Origin: a virus | Virus record (IMG/VR): IMGVR_UViG_3300011114_000786 | Coordinates: 1 to 37,574 of that record | Length of the DNA stretch: 37,574 nt | Direction: 5' to 3' (one strand) | Part shown: piece by piece, positions 7,965-16,271 of the stretch | How the letters are laid out: the number at the start of each line of letters is the position of its first letter | Numbering within the stretch: the first letter of the stretch is position 1 | Program-made: the position numbers and the translations under genes | Notes under the pieces: generated by a model | What the model saw: only the letters and a program-made list of their open reading frames with translations | Told to the model about the DNA's origin: nothing | Database searches by the model: none

Positions 7965-9670
7965 TGACAGAAGACATTGCGCTCAAAGTAAGGTTAGAAG
8001 CAGGGGAAAGTGCCACATCATTAAAGGCACTCAAACAATCTATTGCTGATTTAAAGAACGGCGCATTGGAGGCAGCGGCAGCCGGTGACCAAGCACTTGC
8101 TGCTAAGTTTACGGCGGCGGCAGCGAAGGCAAAGGACAAAGTAAATGACCTCAACAAAGAAATATCTATATTAGGCGATACAGGTAGCAAGTTGCAAGCG
8201 GTTGCAAAAATCGGAGGAGTGATTGCATCGGGGTTTGCGGCGGCGCAAGGTGCAGCGGCACTGTTTGGCGGCTCAACGGAAGAAGTTCAAAAGCAACTAT
8301 TGAAGGTTCAGGCGGCAATGGCACTGGTGCAGGGGTTTCAAGGGTTTGCCGAAGGGATAAAGGTAGCGAAGTTATTTGCAGGGCAGATAGGGTTTGTCAG
8401 TGCAGCAATGGAAACATTTGGAGTTACATCAGCCACAGCGATGAGTGTAGCCACATTAGGTATTGGTGCGCTGATAGCAGGAGTTGTCACGCTGATAGCA
8501 ACCTTTGACAGTTGGAAAAACAGCTTCACCGGTTCACTGTCATCAATAGAAAAGTGGCGCAAAGAACATGAAAAAGTTGTTCCTATTGTAGAAAGCATTT
8601 ATGAAACCCGAAAGAAAGAAATAAAAGAAACCCAATCACAGCTTGACCTTGCCAAAGCACAAGGCAAAAGCGCATGGGAGTTATTTAACATCGAAAACAA
8701 ACTTCTTGATTTAAAACTTGCACAGGCAAAGGCAGAACTGGAATATGTAAAGATTGACATATTTGCCAGTGAGAGCCGAAAGAATGCAGCAGCCAAAGCA
8801 TACGAAGAACTAACCAATCAGAAGATAGCACTTAATACAAACTACAATAAAAAGGTCAATGATGAATTACAAAAGCAGACCGAAAAGAAACTGGAGAGTG
8901 ACAAGATAATTGCTGAAAATGAAATGCAGATGTTGATTGATATAGCCAATCAACAGGACATACAACGACAGAAAGACCTTGAATGGGATGCACTGATAAA
9001 AAAGCAGAAAGAAGATGATTTCAATCAGTCAATGAAAGACATTACATCATTGGTTGATGCTGATGCAGAGGCGAAGGAAAGACAATTAGAGGCAGACAAA
9101 AGACTTGCTGACGAACAAAAGGCGATAGAGAAGACAAAACAAGATGCGCGATATAAGATAGCGCAAGACTCCGCCAACGCGCTAATCAACTTAAATGAAA
9201 CTGTGATGCAAATAGAATTAGCCAATGCACACGGTAATGAGAAACAGATTGAGAAGATAAGAAAACAAAGTTTCAATAGAAATAAAGAACTTCAAATTGT
9301 TGGCGCAATCATATCAGGTATTCAAGCGGTGCAGTCAATCATGGCAACATCGTCATTGATACCTGAACCGTTAAATTCTGTTTTCAAGGGAGTAGAAATT
9401 GCTGCAAGTGTAGCGACTACTATTGCCAACATAGCAAAAATTGCCTCTACCCAATACACAGGAAGCGGAAGTGCAAGCGGCGGCGCAACGGCATCAACAC
9501 CTGCTTCATCAGGAGTAAGCATTGCCAACCCGAACATACAATCAACACTTTTAGGGCAACAGCAAAACAGCCAACACACGCCACCGCAGAAAGTGTATGT
9601 TTTGGAACATGACATCACCAAGACACAAAGCAGAGTGAAGGTTTATGAAGATAAGGGAATGATTCACTAA
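7964..9670 (+). CDS. Tape measure protein
   Basis: A 568-aa protein with the composition of a tape measure. The N-terminal coiled-coil and Ala-rich part (SLKALKQSIADLKNGALEA) is followed by a hydrophobic region around residues 70-180 (VIASGFAAAQGAAALFGG, ATLGIGALIAGVVTLIATF) and by long charged coiled coils to about 460. A second hydrophobic segment and a Gly/Ser/Ala-rich tail come last. It sets tail length and is ejected into the host envelope. At about 0.15 nm per residue it predicts a fairly short tail, roughly 85 nm. The gene comes after the tail-tip genes, the reverse of the usual order. Confidence 0.8.
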   Translation: MTEDIALKVRLEAGESATSLKALKQSIADLKNGALEAAAAGDQALAAKFTAAAAKAKDKVNDLNKEISILGDTGSKLQAVAKIGGVIASGFAAAQGAAALFGGSTEEVQKQLLKVQAAMALVQGFQGFAEGIKVAKLFAGQIGFVSAAMETFGVTSATAMSVATLGIGALIAGVVTLIATFDSWKNSFTGSLSSIEKWRKEHEKVVPIVESIYETRKKEIKETQSQLDLAKAQGKSAWELFNIENKLLDLKLAQAKAELEYVKIDIFASESRKNAAAKAYEELTNQKIALNTNYNKKVNDELQKQTEKKLESDKIIAENEMQMLIDIANQQDIQRQKDLEWDALIKKQKEDDFNQSMKDITSLVDADAEAKERQLEADKRLADEQKAIEKTKQDARYKIAQDSANALINLNETVMQIELANAHGNEKQIEKIRKQSFNRNKELQIVGAIISGIQAVQSIMATSSLIPEPLNSVFKGVEIAASVATTIANIAKIASTQYTGSGSASGGATASTPASSGVSIANPNIQSTLLGQQQNSQHTPPQKVYVLEHDITKTQSRVKVYEDKGMIH

Positions 9671-9695
9671 CTTTTAACCTAAAAACCATACAAAA

Positions 9696-9708
9696 GTAAT
9701 ATTATAGT
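9696..9708 (+). promoter_or_regulatory. Start-codon-abutting motif GTAATATTATAGT, copy 2
   Basis: The same 13-mer as at 2268 and 10331, again ending at the base before the ATG (9709). It follows a 25-bp AT-rich gap after the tape measure gene. Its recurrence with zero spacing in front of unrelated genes argues for a shared control function. Confidence 0.6.
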
Positions 9709-10305
9709 ATGGTGACAGGAGTTCCGGTATTCAAATTAGTGATTGACCCGAATGTTGATGAACAAGATTTCAGCGGTGTTGATTTCGTTGCATTAGTAGA
9801 TGAACCTGCTATTGAAAAATACTTTCAGGCATTTAATAAGCAACAACCGAAATTCAAATTTACTGTTTCTAATGAAGAAAAGCGAATCGTTGCCGGCGCA
9901 TTAATGATACCTAACCTGCCAATCTATCGTAATGACATGGGTAAAGAATACTATGTTATATTCGATAACAAAACGATTGAACAGATTTCGCAGAAGTTTT
10001 TTAAGTTAGGATTTACAGGTAACGTAAACAATATGCACCAAGCTGACAAAAAGATTGAAGGGGTGTATATGGTGGAGTCATTTATCATCAATTCAGCAAG
10101 AGGCATCTGCGCTCCGAAAGGATTTGAGTATATGCCTGACGGCACATGGTTCGGAAGCTACAAAGTAGAAAACGATGAGGTATGGCAACAGGTGAAAGAC
10201 GGCACATTCAAAGGGTTTTCTGTGGAGGGTTATTTTAAAATGATTCCAGATACCATTACCGATGAAGACATGGTGAATGCAATAAGAGAAGCCATACTTC
10301 AATAA
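9709..10305 (+). CDS. XkdF-like prohead serine protease
   Basis: A 198-aa protein matching the XkdF-type phage protease pattern: DFVALVDEPAIEKYF near the N-terminus, VAGALMIPNLPIYR, then NNMHQADKKIEGVYMVESFII and a final GTFKGFSVEGYF. In this family the central His and the Ser in the VESFI-type strand are thought to act in a Ser-His catalytic arrangement. The enzyme matures the prohead by cleaving scaffold. It lies just upstream of a scaffold-like gene and the major capsid gene, as expected. The assignment rests on motif pattern and context. Confidence 0.8.
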   Translation: MVTGVPVFKLVIDPNVDEQDFSGVDFVALVDEPAIEKYFQAFNKQQPKFKFTVSNEEKRIVAGALMIPNLPIYRNDMGKEYYVIFDNKTIEQISQKFFKLGFTGNVNNMHQADKKIEGVYMVESFIINSARGICAPKGFEYMPDGTWFGSYKVENDEVWQQVKDGTFKGFSVEGYFKMIPDTITDEDMVNAIREAILQ

Positions 10306-10330
10306 AAAAATACCTAACAATTCAATAAAA

Positions 10331-10343
10331 GTAATATTATAGT
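10331..10343 (+). promoter_or_regulatory. Start-codon-abutting motif GTAATATTATAGT, copy 3
   Basis: Third exact copy, directly in front of the ATG at 10344. The preceding bases (ATAAAA) resemble those of copy 2 (CAAAA), so the conserved block may be slightly longer than 13 bp in these two cases. Confidence 0.6.
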
Positions 10344-11021
10344 ATGGATGCAAAAATTATCAAATCAATTATCGGTGCTGACAAGTTTGAGGCATTGAAA
10401 CAGGCGTTCGGCGTTAAACAATCATTTCTTACTGTGGTAGCTACTGATGGCACTTCTTTACAGGTTGATAAACTTGAAAAAGGCGCATCGGTTCAGGTTG
10501 TTACCGAGCAAGGAACGAAACCTGCCGACAGCGGTAAATACGGATATACCGATGACAACGGAACAGTATGGACAATGGTAGTTGATAACGGTATTATCAG
10601 CGACATTACCGAAGGAGCAGAAACACCTGAAACACCTGCGGCTGCGGTGGCAACACCAAGCACAGCAACAGAATCGGCTATTGCACCGGAAACAGGCAAC
10701 AACCCAACAGCGATGGCAAACATGGAAAAAGAACTTGCCGACCTGAAAGCAGAATTTGCGCTTTTGAAAACGGTGTTTGAAACAGAGCAACAGCCGAAAG
10801 TTGAGTTTGGCAAAGCAAATGAAAGTTTGAAAAGTCAGATTGCCGAACTGGAAGCAAAGACAAAGCAGATGATGGAACTGGTATTGATGATTGGCGAAAT
10901 GCCAACAGCAACATCCAACAAGGATGAAGAACCAAAGACAGTATCATTTAAAAGCAATAACCCTCAAGCTATCCAAATGGAAAAGAACATTGAGGCATTC
11001 AGAAAATCATTAAAAAAATAA
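10344..11021 (+). CDS. Scaffold-like protein
   Basis: A 225-aa protein between the XkdF-like protease and the capsid gene. The N-terminal part contains a small domain with TDDNGTVWTMVVDNGIISDI. It is followed by an Ala/Thr/Pro-rich linker and a strongly predicted coiled coil (MEKELADLKAEFALLKTVF, SLKSQIAELEAKTKQMMEL). The C-terminal tail is basic (KNIEAFRKSLKK), as often seen in capsid scaffolds that bind the inner shell. It is probably cleaved by the upstream protease and leaves the head. No direct homology can be shown. Confidence 0.7.
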   Translation: MDAKIIKSIIGADKFEALKQAFGVKQSFLTVVATDGTSLQVDKLEKGASVQVVTEQGTKPADSGKYGYTDDNGTVWTMVVDNGIISDITEGAETPETPAAAVATPSTATESAIAPETGNNPTAMANMEKELADLKAEFALLKTVFETEQQPKVEFGKANESLKSQIAELEAKTKQMMELVLMIGEMPTATSNKDEEPKTVSFKSNNPQAIQMEKNIEAFRKSLKK

Positions 11022-11041
11022 ACAACTAAAAACCCAATAAC

Positions 11042-11977
11042 ATGGCATTTAATGTATCAGGATTAACCGACTACGTAAATCAGACATCAACAGAACTGTT
11101 GGTGGCGATGAAAATCAAAAGTGAAACCGCCGCTTTGGCAACAAAGCAGACAGGAATCAAATCAGCAGAGGCACTGCAACTGTTGGCAACTGACCCGATA
11201 CCACAGGCAGGTGGTTCTTGTTCTTTCAGCGCATCAGGTTCAGCGACCTTTACGCAACGCACATTGACTGTTACTTCAATTAAGTTTGAAGATGCATTGT
11301 GTCTTGACACATTGGAAGCAAAATGGACACAAATCCTTTTGCCTGATGGAAGCAACTACAATGAAAGCGACATTCCGAAAGCGATTGTTGATGACCTTGT
11401 ATTGAATATCAACCGCCGACTTGAAACAGCTGACTGGCAAGGTGACACAACATCATCTAACGCATACCTTTCAAAGTATGACGGATTGGTAAAAATTATC
11501 AATGCCGCTTCGCCTGTAACAGCAACATCTTCTACATGGAGTGTAGCCAACAGCCGAACAATCATTCAGAACATTCTTTCCAATATACCGGCAGCATTAC
11601 AGGGTGACCCTGAAGTGACAATATGCATGGGTTACGATGCTTACACCGACTACGTAAACAAGTTGGCAATAGACAATTTGTATCACATCAGTGGACAACA
11701 AGACCCTGCAAACTACGGAACGATACAGGCGGAAAACTCACTTGTGAAAATCAAAGCCCTTCATGGATTGGATGGCTTGAAAGGAACAAGCGGCGCACAT
11801 TGTATCTTTGCTTTGAAATGGAGCAATGTATTTCTTGGAATGGATAAGTTGAAAGAAGAAAACCAAGATTTGATGTGGCTTGCCGATGACAAAGCGAATG
11901 TTCGTTACCGCTTTAAGTTCAAACGCGGATGGCAGATTGCCTACCCAAGTGAGATTGTAATGTATTCAAACACCTAA
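11042..11977 (+). CDS. Major capsid protein
   Basis: A 311-aa protein downstream of protease and scaffold genes. The order, the length and the secondary-structure pattern fit an HK97-fold capsid protein. Examples are the N-terminal arm (LTDYVNQTSTELLVAMKI), a central region with ILLPDGSNYNESDIPKAIVDDLVLNINRRLE resembling the spine helix, and a C-terminal beta region (YRFKFKRGWQIAYPSEIVMY). The start follows a short AT-rich leader. A hairpin lies shortly after its stop. No cleavage site was identified. Confidence 0.8.
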   Translation: MAFNVSGLTDYVNQTSTELLVAMKIKSETAALATKQTGIKSAEALQLLATDPIPQAGGSCSFSASGSATFTQRTLTVTSIKFEDALCLDTLEAKWTQILLPDGSNYNESDIPKAIVDDLVLNINRRLETADWQGDTTSSNAYLSKYDGLVKIINAASPVTATSSTWSVANSRTIIQNILSNIPAALQGDPEVTICMGYDAYTDYVNKLAIDNLYHISGQQDPANYGTIQAENSLVKIKALHGLDGLKGTSGAHCIFALKWSNVFLGMDKLKEENQDLMWLADDKANVRYRFKFKRGWQIAYPSEIVMYSNT

Positions 11978-11990
11978 TTAAAAACGGAAT

Positions 11991-12012
11991 AGGGTAGTGT
12001 AACAGCTACCCT
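11991..12012 (+). terminator. Hairpin after the capsid gene (partial terminator or processing site)
   Basis: AGGGTAG and CTACCCT form a perfect 7-bp stem around an 8-nt loop (TGTAACAG). There is no T tract after it, so it is a weak terminator at best. It may stabilise the capsid transcript end and lower expression of the next gene. Confidence 0.5.
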
Positions 12013-12033
12013 TAACCATAAAAATAAAACAAT

Positions 12034-12561
12034 ATGGCTTGTGCATTAACCGCCGGAATGACCTTAGATTGCAGAGATGCAGTAGGTGGAATAACAACAG
12101 TTTACATCGTTGAAAAAGCCAACGTATCAAGCGTTACTGCTTCGTCAGGAACAATCACTGCAATATCAATGTCGGGTTCAGCAAAATTCTGGACATACAG
12201 CTTCAAAGATGAAACAGGTGAATTTACTGATGAACTGATGTTGAGCGATGCTAACGGCACACAATACAGCGAACAGACATTGACCTTCCCAACATTTAAG
12301 ATGAGCGCAACCAAGCGCAATCAGATAAAACTGCTTGCACAGAATCAGCTTTGTATCATGGTGACATGCACCAACGATGCTAACGGCAACACCGCAACAT
12401 TCTTAATGGGAGAGGGAATAGGAGCAACACTTCAAAACACCAAAGGCACAAGTGGAAAGTTGAAAGGTGATATGAACGGTTACACACTTACCTTTAAGGC
12501 ACATGAGATAGCACAGGCGCAGGTAGTAACTAATTCAATCATTGCAGCAATCGTTCAATAA
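12034..12561 (+). CDS. Probable major tail tube protein or other major structural protein
   Basis: A 175-aa beta-rich protein of small, compact type that starts MACALTAGMTLDCRDAVGG and continues with many short strands (FWTYSFKDETGEFTDELML, TLTFPTFKM). Its position between the capsid gene and a strong terminator suggests an abundant structural protein. No other gene in the window is a better tail tube candidate, so that identity is inferred by elimination. A decoration or neck protein cannot be excluded. Confidence 0.55.
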   Translation: MACALTAGMTLDCRDAVGGITTVYIVEKANVSSVTASSGTITAISMSGSAKFWTYSFKDETGEFTDELMLSDANGTQYSEQTLTFPTFKMSATKRNQIKLLAQNQLCIMVTCTNDANGNTATFLMGEGIGATLQNTKGTSGKLKGDMNGYTLTFKAHEIAQAQVVTNSIIAAIVQ

Positions 12562-12583
12562 AGACACTCAAAATTTAAAAGGC

Positions 12584-12619
12584 AAAAAGCCGTGCCGTTT
12601 TGGTGGCGCGGCTTTTTTT
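12584..12619 (+). terminator. Rho-independent terminator
   Basis: AAAAAGCCGTGCC pairs with GGCGCGGCTTTTTTT around a short loop, giving a GC-rich stem with one mismatch followed by a T run. It separates the capsid and tube-like genes from the downstream portal cluster, so those need their own promoter or read-through. Confidence 0.9.
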
Positions 12620-12630
12620 AATTAAAATAA

Positions 12631-13032
12631 ATGATAGTCATAATACAATCAACAGCCAACGATGTGGTGGTAACGGTAACAGAAAAGAAAACCCTATCTG
12701 CTCCTTACTGGCTGTTTCGGTTTGTGAATATGACAAGCAAAGAAGAATTTGTTTGCATAGCTGCTAACACATCAAGCTACACCTACCGATATGATGAGTT
12801 TACGATTACCGAAGTTGCAGGAACACCATTACCTTTGTCCGGTCAGATTCATTTAAAAGACTTCGGGCTGCATAACTACTACATTTACGAACAGACATCT
12901 TCAACCAATCTTGATTATACGTTAGCAACTAATTTGTGTGAAGAGGGGAAAATGTTATTTTTGACACCTGCCTCACAACCGACCAACTACACAGGCAATG
13001 ATTCAAACACAGGAACAGTTTACAAAGGATAA
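12631..13032 (+). CDS. Hypothetical structural protein
   Basis: A 133-aa protein whose first strands (MIVIIQSTANDVVVTVTEKKTL) and later segment (SGQIHLKDFGLHNYYIYEQTSS) describe a small beta sandwich. It lies just after the terminator and just before the portal gene. Genes of this design in Bacteroidota phages are generally unannotated structural proteins. A minor capsid or decoration role is possible; function not known. Confidence 0.6.
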   Translation: MIVIIQSTANDVVVTVTEKKTLSAPYWLFRFVNMTSKEEFVCIAANTSSYTYRYDEFTITEVAGTPLPLSGQIHLKDFGLHNYYIYEQTSSTNLDYTLATNLCEEGKMLFLTPASQPTNYTGNDSNTGTVYKG

Positions 13033-13035
13033 CCC

Positions 13036-15102
13036 ATGAGCGACAAAAAGAAATACAACTTTTTTATGAATGTGGCAGCCAACCACAAACCACCGTTAAT
13101 GATTGAACAGCGGACAGGCAAATGGGTGACCTACGGAGCAACCGACAACTATCCTGACTACCTGATTGATATGTTTAACCGGAGCGCAAAGCACGGCGCA
13201 ATTATTACAGGAAAGGTGAATATGATAATTGGTGGTGGGTTAGTTACTGACAATACAACTGTTAAAAACATTATGGACAAAGTAAGCCCTGATGAAAGTT
13301 GGCAGGACTTAGCAATAAAAATAGTGACCGACTTTGAACTTTTCAATGGCATACCTTTAGAAGTGATTTGGAATAAGATGGGAAAGATTGCTTCAATACG
13401 ACATCTGCCTTTCAACAAAATAAGAAAGTCGGTGACAGGAAGAAAATTATTATATTGTGAACAGTTTGGCAGTCAGCTTCACCGATGGAATCCTGAAGGC
13501 ATTGTTCATTACAAGCCATTTGACGAGCAAGACAGAAACGGCAAACAACTTCTTTACTTCAGACTTTACCGACCAAACACACAGGTTTACCCATTACCTG
13601 ATTATATGGGAGCATTGGCAGCTATTGAAACCGATGTAGAGATTGACAACTTCCATCTTAATGAAGTGAAGAATGGATTTTGGGGAGGCAAACTGGTCAA
13701 TTTTAATAACGGACAGCCTGACACTGATGAAGAAATGAAATCTATCAGCGACCAACTACAATGGAAGACAGGAACAGACCAAGCGAACAGATTTGTTCTT
13801 ACCTTTTCTGACGGACAAGACAAAGCACCAACGATAAGTGATTTAAGCAGCGGTGACCTTGATAAAAAGTTTATTCAGCTACGGCAAGATGTTAATCAGA
13901 CCATCTTCACAGGACATAAAGTGACAAGTCCGATGTTGTTTGGAATAAAAGAAAGCGGTCAGTTAGGAGGCAGAAGTGAATTGATAGAAGCCGATGAGTT
14001 ATTCAAATCAACCTACATTGCAAGCAGAAGAAAAATTGTTTTGTCGGTAATCAATGAACTGATATTTATTCAGACAGGAATAAAAGATGCCTGTTACTTC
14101 AAAGAAGCCAAACCATTCAAGCCACAGTTTAGCGATGAAATAATTTCGCAGAACCTTACACAAAATGAAATACGAGCAACGGCAGACTATCCTGCAATAG
14201 CAGGCGGTGATGTATTATTACAACCAACATCTACTGCACCTCCTTCAGCACAGCCAACGGCTGCACCAAACATGGCAGCGGTGAATGACAACATAAAAAA
14301 CCTGACCGCCAAGCAACATCAACAACTTTTAAGAATCATCCGGCAATATGGGAAAGGGCAACTAACCAAAGAGGCAGCAACAACACTACTTAAAACAGGG
14401 TTAGGATTGAATGATGAAGATGTATTTAGTTTGCTTGGTGTAGAAGAAACACCTGAAACATTGCAGAACGAACATTTTGAACTGCAAGACAAACGGCTGA
14501 TTGAAGGGTTACGCAAATACGGAACAGACAAAAGCAAGTTTGAAGTGATGCAAAGTCAGAAATTCAACTTTGCCGACTACCGCGAAGGAAAGGAGAGTGA
14601 GCAAAGCGTATTATCGAAATTCATTTCAGATAACACCGCAGCCAAGATTATCAATGTTTACAAACACGACAGCAATGCAACGAAAGAAAGTATTGCGAAG
14701 ATGTTAGGCATTGATGTAAGTCAGATTAATGAAGTAGTGGCTGACCTGATAAAAAAGAAACAGTTAAAAGTTGCGCCTGATGAAAGTATCAGCGTGACTT
14801 CGATAGGGCTTGATGTGGTAAATAATTCAACCTTAAAGACTGAAATATTTATCATGTATGACTATGATTTAAGCCCGAATGTTGGCGGTGATAAGATAAT
14901 TGCAGGAACAAGAGAGTTTTGCCGCGAAGTAATCAACATGAATAAGATGTGGAGTTTAGCCGATATTCAAACACTATCGCTTGAATTGGGTTATGATGTA
15001 TGGGAACGGCGCGGAGGCTTTTGGAGGCATAAAGACGGAGAAACAACACCATACTGCCGGCACAGTTGGAAGCAGCAAATTGTTAAAAAAATAATTGACT
15101 AA
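13036..15102 (+). CDS. Portal protein with MuF-like C-terminal extension
   Basis: A 688-aa protein. Residues from about 10 to 390 have the pattern of a phage portal, with TGKWVTYGATDNYPDYLID at the start, then FELFNGIPLEVIW and a helical wing ending NQTIFTGHKVTSPMLFGI. After a Pro/Ala/Thr linker come charged helices (about 420-540) and a winged-helix-like segment (about 545-600, KESIAKMLGIDVSQI). The final 65 residues have TREFCREVINMNKMW and PYCRHSWKQQ, similar to the MuF/SPP1 gp7 type of minor head protein. The fused extension is unusual. It overlaps the next gene by 1 bp. Confidence 0.8.
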   Translation: MSDKKKYNFFMNVAANHKPPLMIEQRTGKWVTYGATDNYPDYLIDMFNRSAKHGAIITGKVNMIIGGGLVTDNTTVKNIMDKVSPDESWQDLAIKIVTDFELFNGIPLEVIWNKMGKIASIRHLPFNKIRKSVTGRKLLYCEQFGSQLHRWNPEGIVHYKPFDEQDRNGKQLLYFRLYRPNTQVYPLPDYMGALAAIETDVEIDNFHLNEVKNGFWGGKLVNFNNGQPDTDEEMKSISDQLQWKTGTDQANRFVLTFSDGQDKAPTISDLSSGDLDKKFIQLRQDVNQTIFTGHKVTSPMLFGIKESGQLGGRSELIEADELFKSTYIASRRKIVLSVINELIFIQTGIKDACYFKEAKPFKPQFSDEIISQNLTQNEIRATADYPAIAGGDVLLQPTSTAPPSAQPTAAPNMAAVNDNIKNLTAKQHQQLLRIIRQYGKGQLTKEAATTLLKTGLGLNDEDVFSLLGVEETPETLQNEHFELQDKRLIEGLRKYGTDKSKFEVMQSQKFNFADYREGKESEQSVLSKFISDNTAAKIINVYKHDSNATKESIAKMLGIDVSQINEVVADLIKKKQLKVAPDESISVTSIGLDVVNNSTLKTEIFIMYDYDLSPNVGGDKIIAGTREFCREVINMNKMWSLADIQTLSLELGYDVWERRGGFWRHKDGETTPYCRHSWKQQIVKKIID

Positions 15103-15692
15103 TGGCAACACCTATATTTTTTATCAGCGAGCAACACCTGAAAGACAATTCAATCCTCAATGAAAATGTGGACATGAAACTTGTCACGCCGCTGATTCAG
15201 TTAGTGCAGGATAAATACATCTTACAACTGTTAGGCACAGGCGAATTTAACGAAGTGAAAAGTGCCATACAATCTGACCCTACCCTTGCAAGCCACGCGG
15301 TGATAAAGGGGTTAGTTGATGACTACATTCAGCCGACCATGATTCACTGGCTGTTATATGAACTGCAAACGGTTCTGAATTACAAAATGACTAATAAGAA
15401 CATTGCACAAAAGAACAGCGACAATAGTAATCCTGCCAATGTTAGTGAATTAAAGTTTCTGATGGACAGACATAAAGACAACGCTCAATACTATTCAACA
15501 CGCCTTGTCCGTTACCTTTATGCCAATCCTACCTTATTCCCTTTATACACCAATCCAGGTAACACCGCAGACACTGTTATTCCCAAACGTAAGCCATACA
15601 ACAAAGGAATGTATATGGGAATAGGATTTCCACCGTTCATAAAAACCATTGAATATGTCCCCAACCTTCCGGGCTGCACCGACTGCCCATAA
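15102..15692 (+). CDS. Head-tail connector protein (DUF6712-like)
   Basis: A 196-aa mostly helical protein directly after the portal gene. It starts FFISEQHLKDNSILNENVDMK and contains VQDKYILQLLG, the type of sequence annotated in Bacteroidota phages as a DUF6712 head-tail adaptor. Portal-proximal placement supports a head completion role that joins portal and neck. The Pro/Gly-rich, Tyr-containing C-terminus probably contacts the next ring. No enzymatic motif. Confidence 0.65.
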   Translation: MATPIFFISEQHLKDNSILNENVDMKLVTPLIQLVQDKYILQLLGTGEFNEVKSAIQSDPTLASHAVIKGLVDDYIQPTMIHWLLYELQTVLNYKMTNKNIAQKNSDNSNPANVSELKFLMDRHKDNAQYYSTRLVRYLYANPTLFPLYTNPGNTADTVIPKRKPYNKGMYMGIGFPPFIKTIEYVPNLPGCTDCP

Positions 15693-15751
15693 GAAACAAA
15701 CATACAAAGTAGTTAAAATTGAAAATAAACTAATAGCCGACCTGAAAAAAA

Positions 15752-16261
15752 ATGGCATACTCATTAAATCAGATAGACAAAATATTCCTAACCTTCGCAC
15801 AAAACCATAAGCAGATAAACAGCTATGGATTTGGTGACCCTTCGGATATAGGCAACAACACCCTACAACTGAACTGGAGCGCAGGGGTGTTGAATGGTAG
15901 GGAGTCATCGCCTGTCTATCCTTTGTTATGGGTTAGCCCACAACCATCGGAGATAAACAGGCACTTTGTTATTTGGAAACTGACGATAATCATTTGTGAC
16001 CTGATAAAAAAAGACGATACCAACCAAACGGAAGTATTAAGTGATACACAACAGATAATGCAGGACACTATCGCCAACCTTCAGACACCTGCCTTTGTCC
16101 CTTACTTCACCATCGGCAATGAATTTAGCTATACCATAACACCATTTACCGAAGAGAAGTTTGACGATGAAACGGCAGGATGGCTTTGTGATATTGAATT
16201 AAGAACAGTAAACGTAAACGACAGATGTGCTATCCCGATGGTTGGCGCACCTTCATCATAA
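15752..16261 (+). CDS. Putative tail terminator or neck protein
   Basis: A 169-aa alpha/beta protein. It begins with a helix and a turn (MAYSLNQIDKIFLTFAQNHKQI), includes FVIWKLTIIICDLI, and later TPFTEEKFDDETAGWLCDIELRT. This arrangement of one or two helices and a sheet is seen in tail terminator proteins that cap the tail tube. It follows the connector gene and precedes the fibre gene. A neck identity is likely, while the precise protein is inferred. A 59-bp AT-rich gap precedes it. Confidence 0.55.
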   Translation: MAYSLNQIDKIFLTFAQNHKQINSYGFGDPSDIGNNTLQLNWSAGVLNGRESSPVYPLLWVSPQPSEINRHFVIWKLTIIICDLIKKDDTNQTEVLSDTQQIMQDTIANLQTPAFVPYFTIGNEFSYTITPFTEEKFDDETAGWLCDIELRTVNVNDRCAIPMVGAPSS

Positions 16262-16271
16262 ATAATTTACA

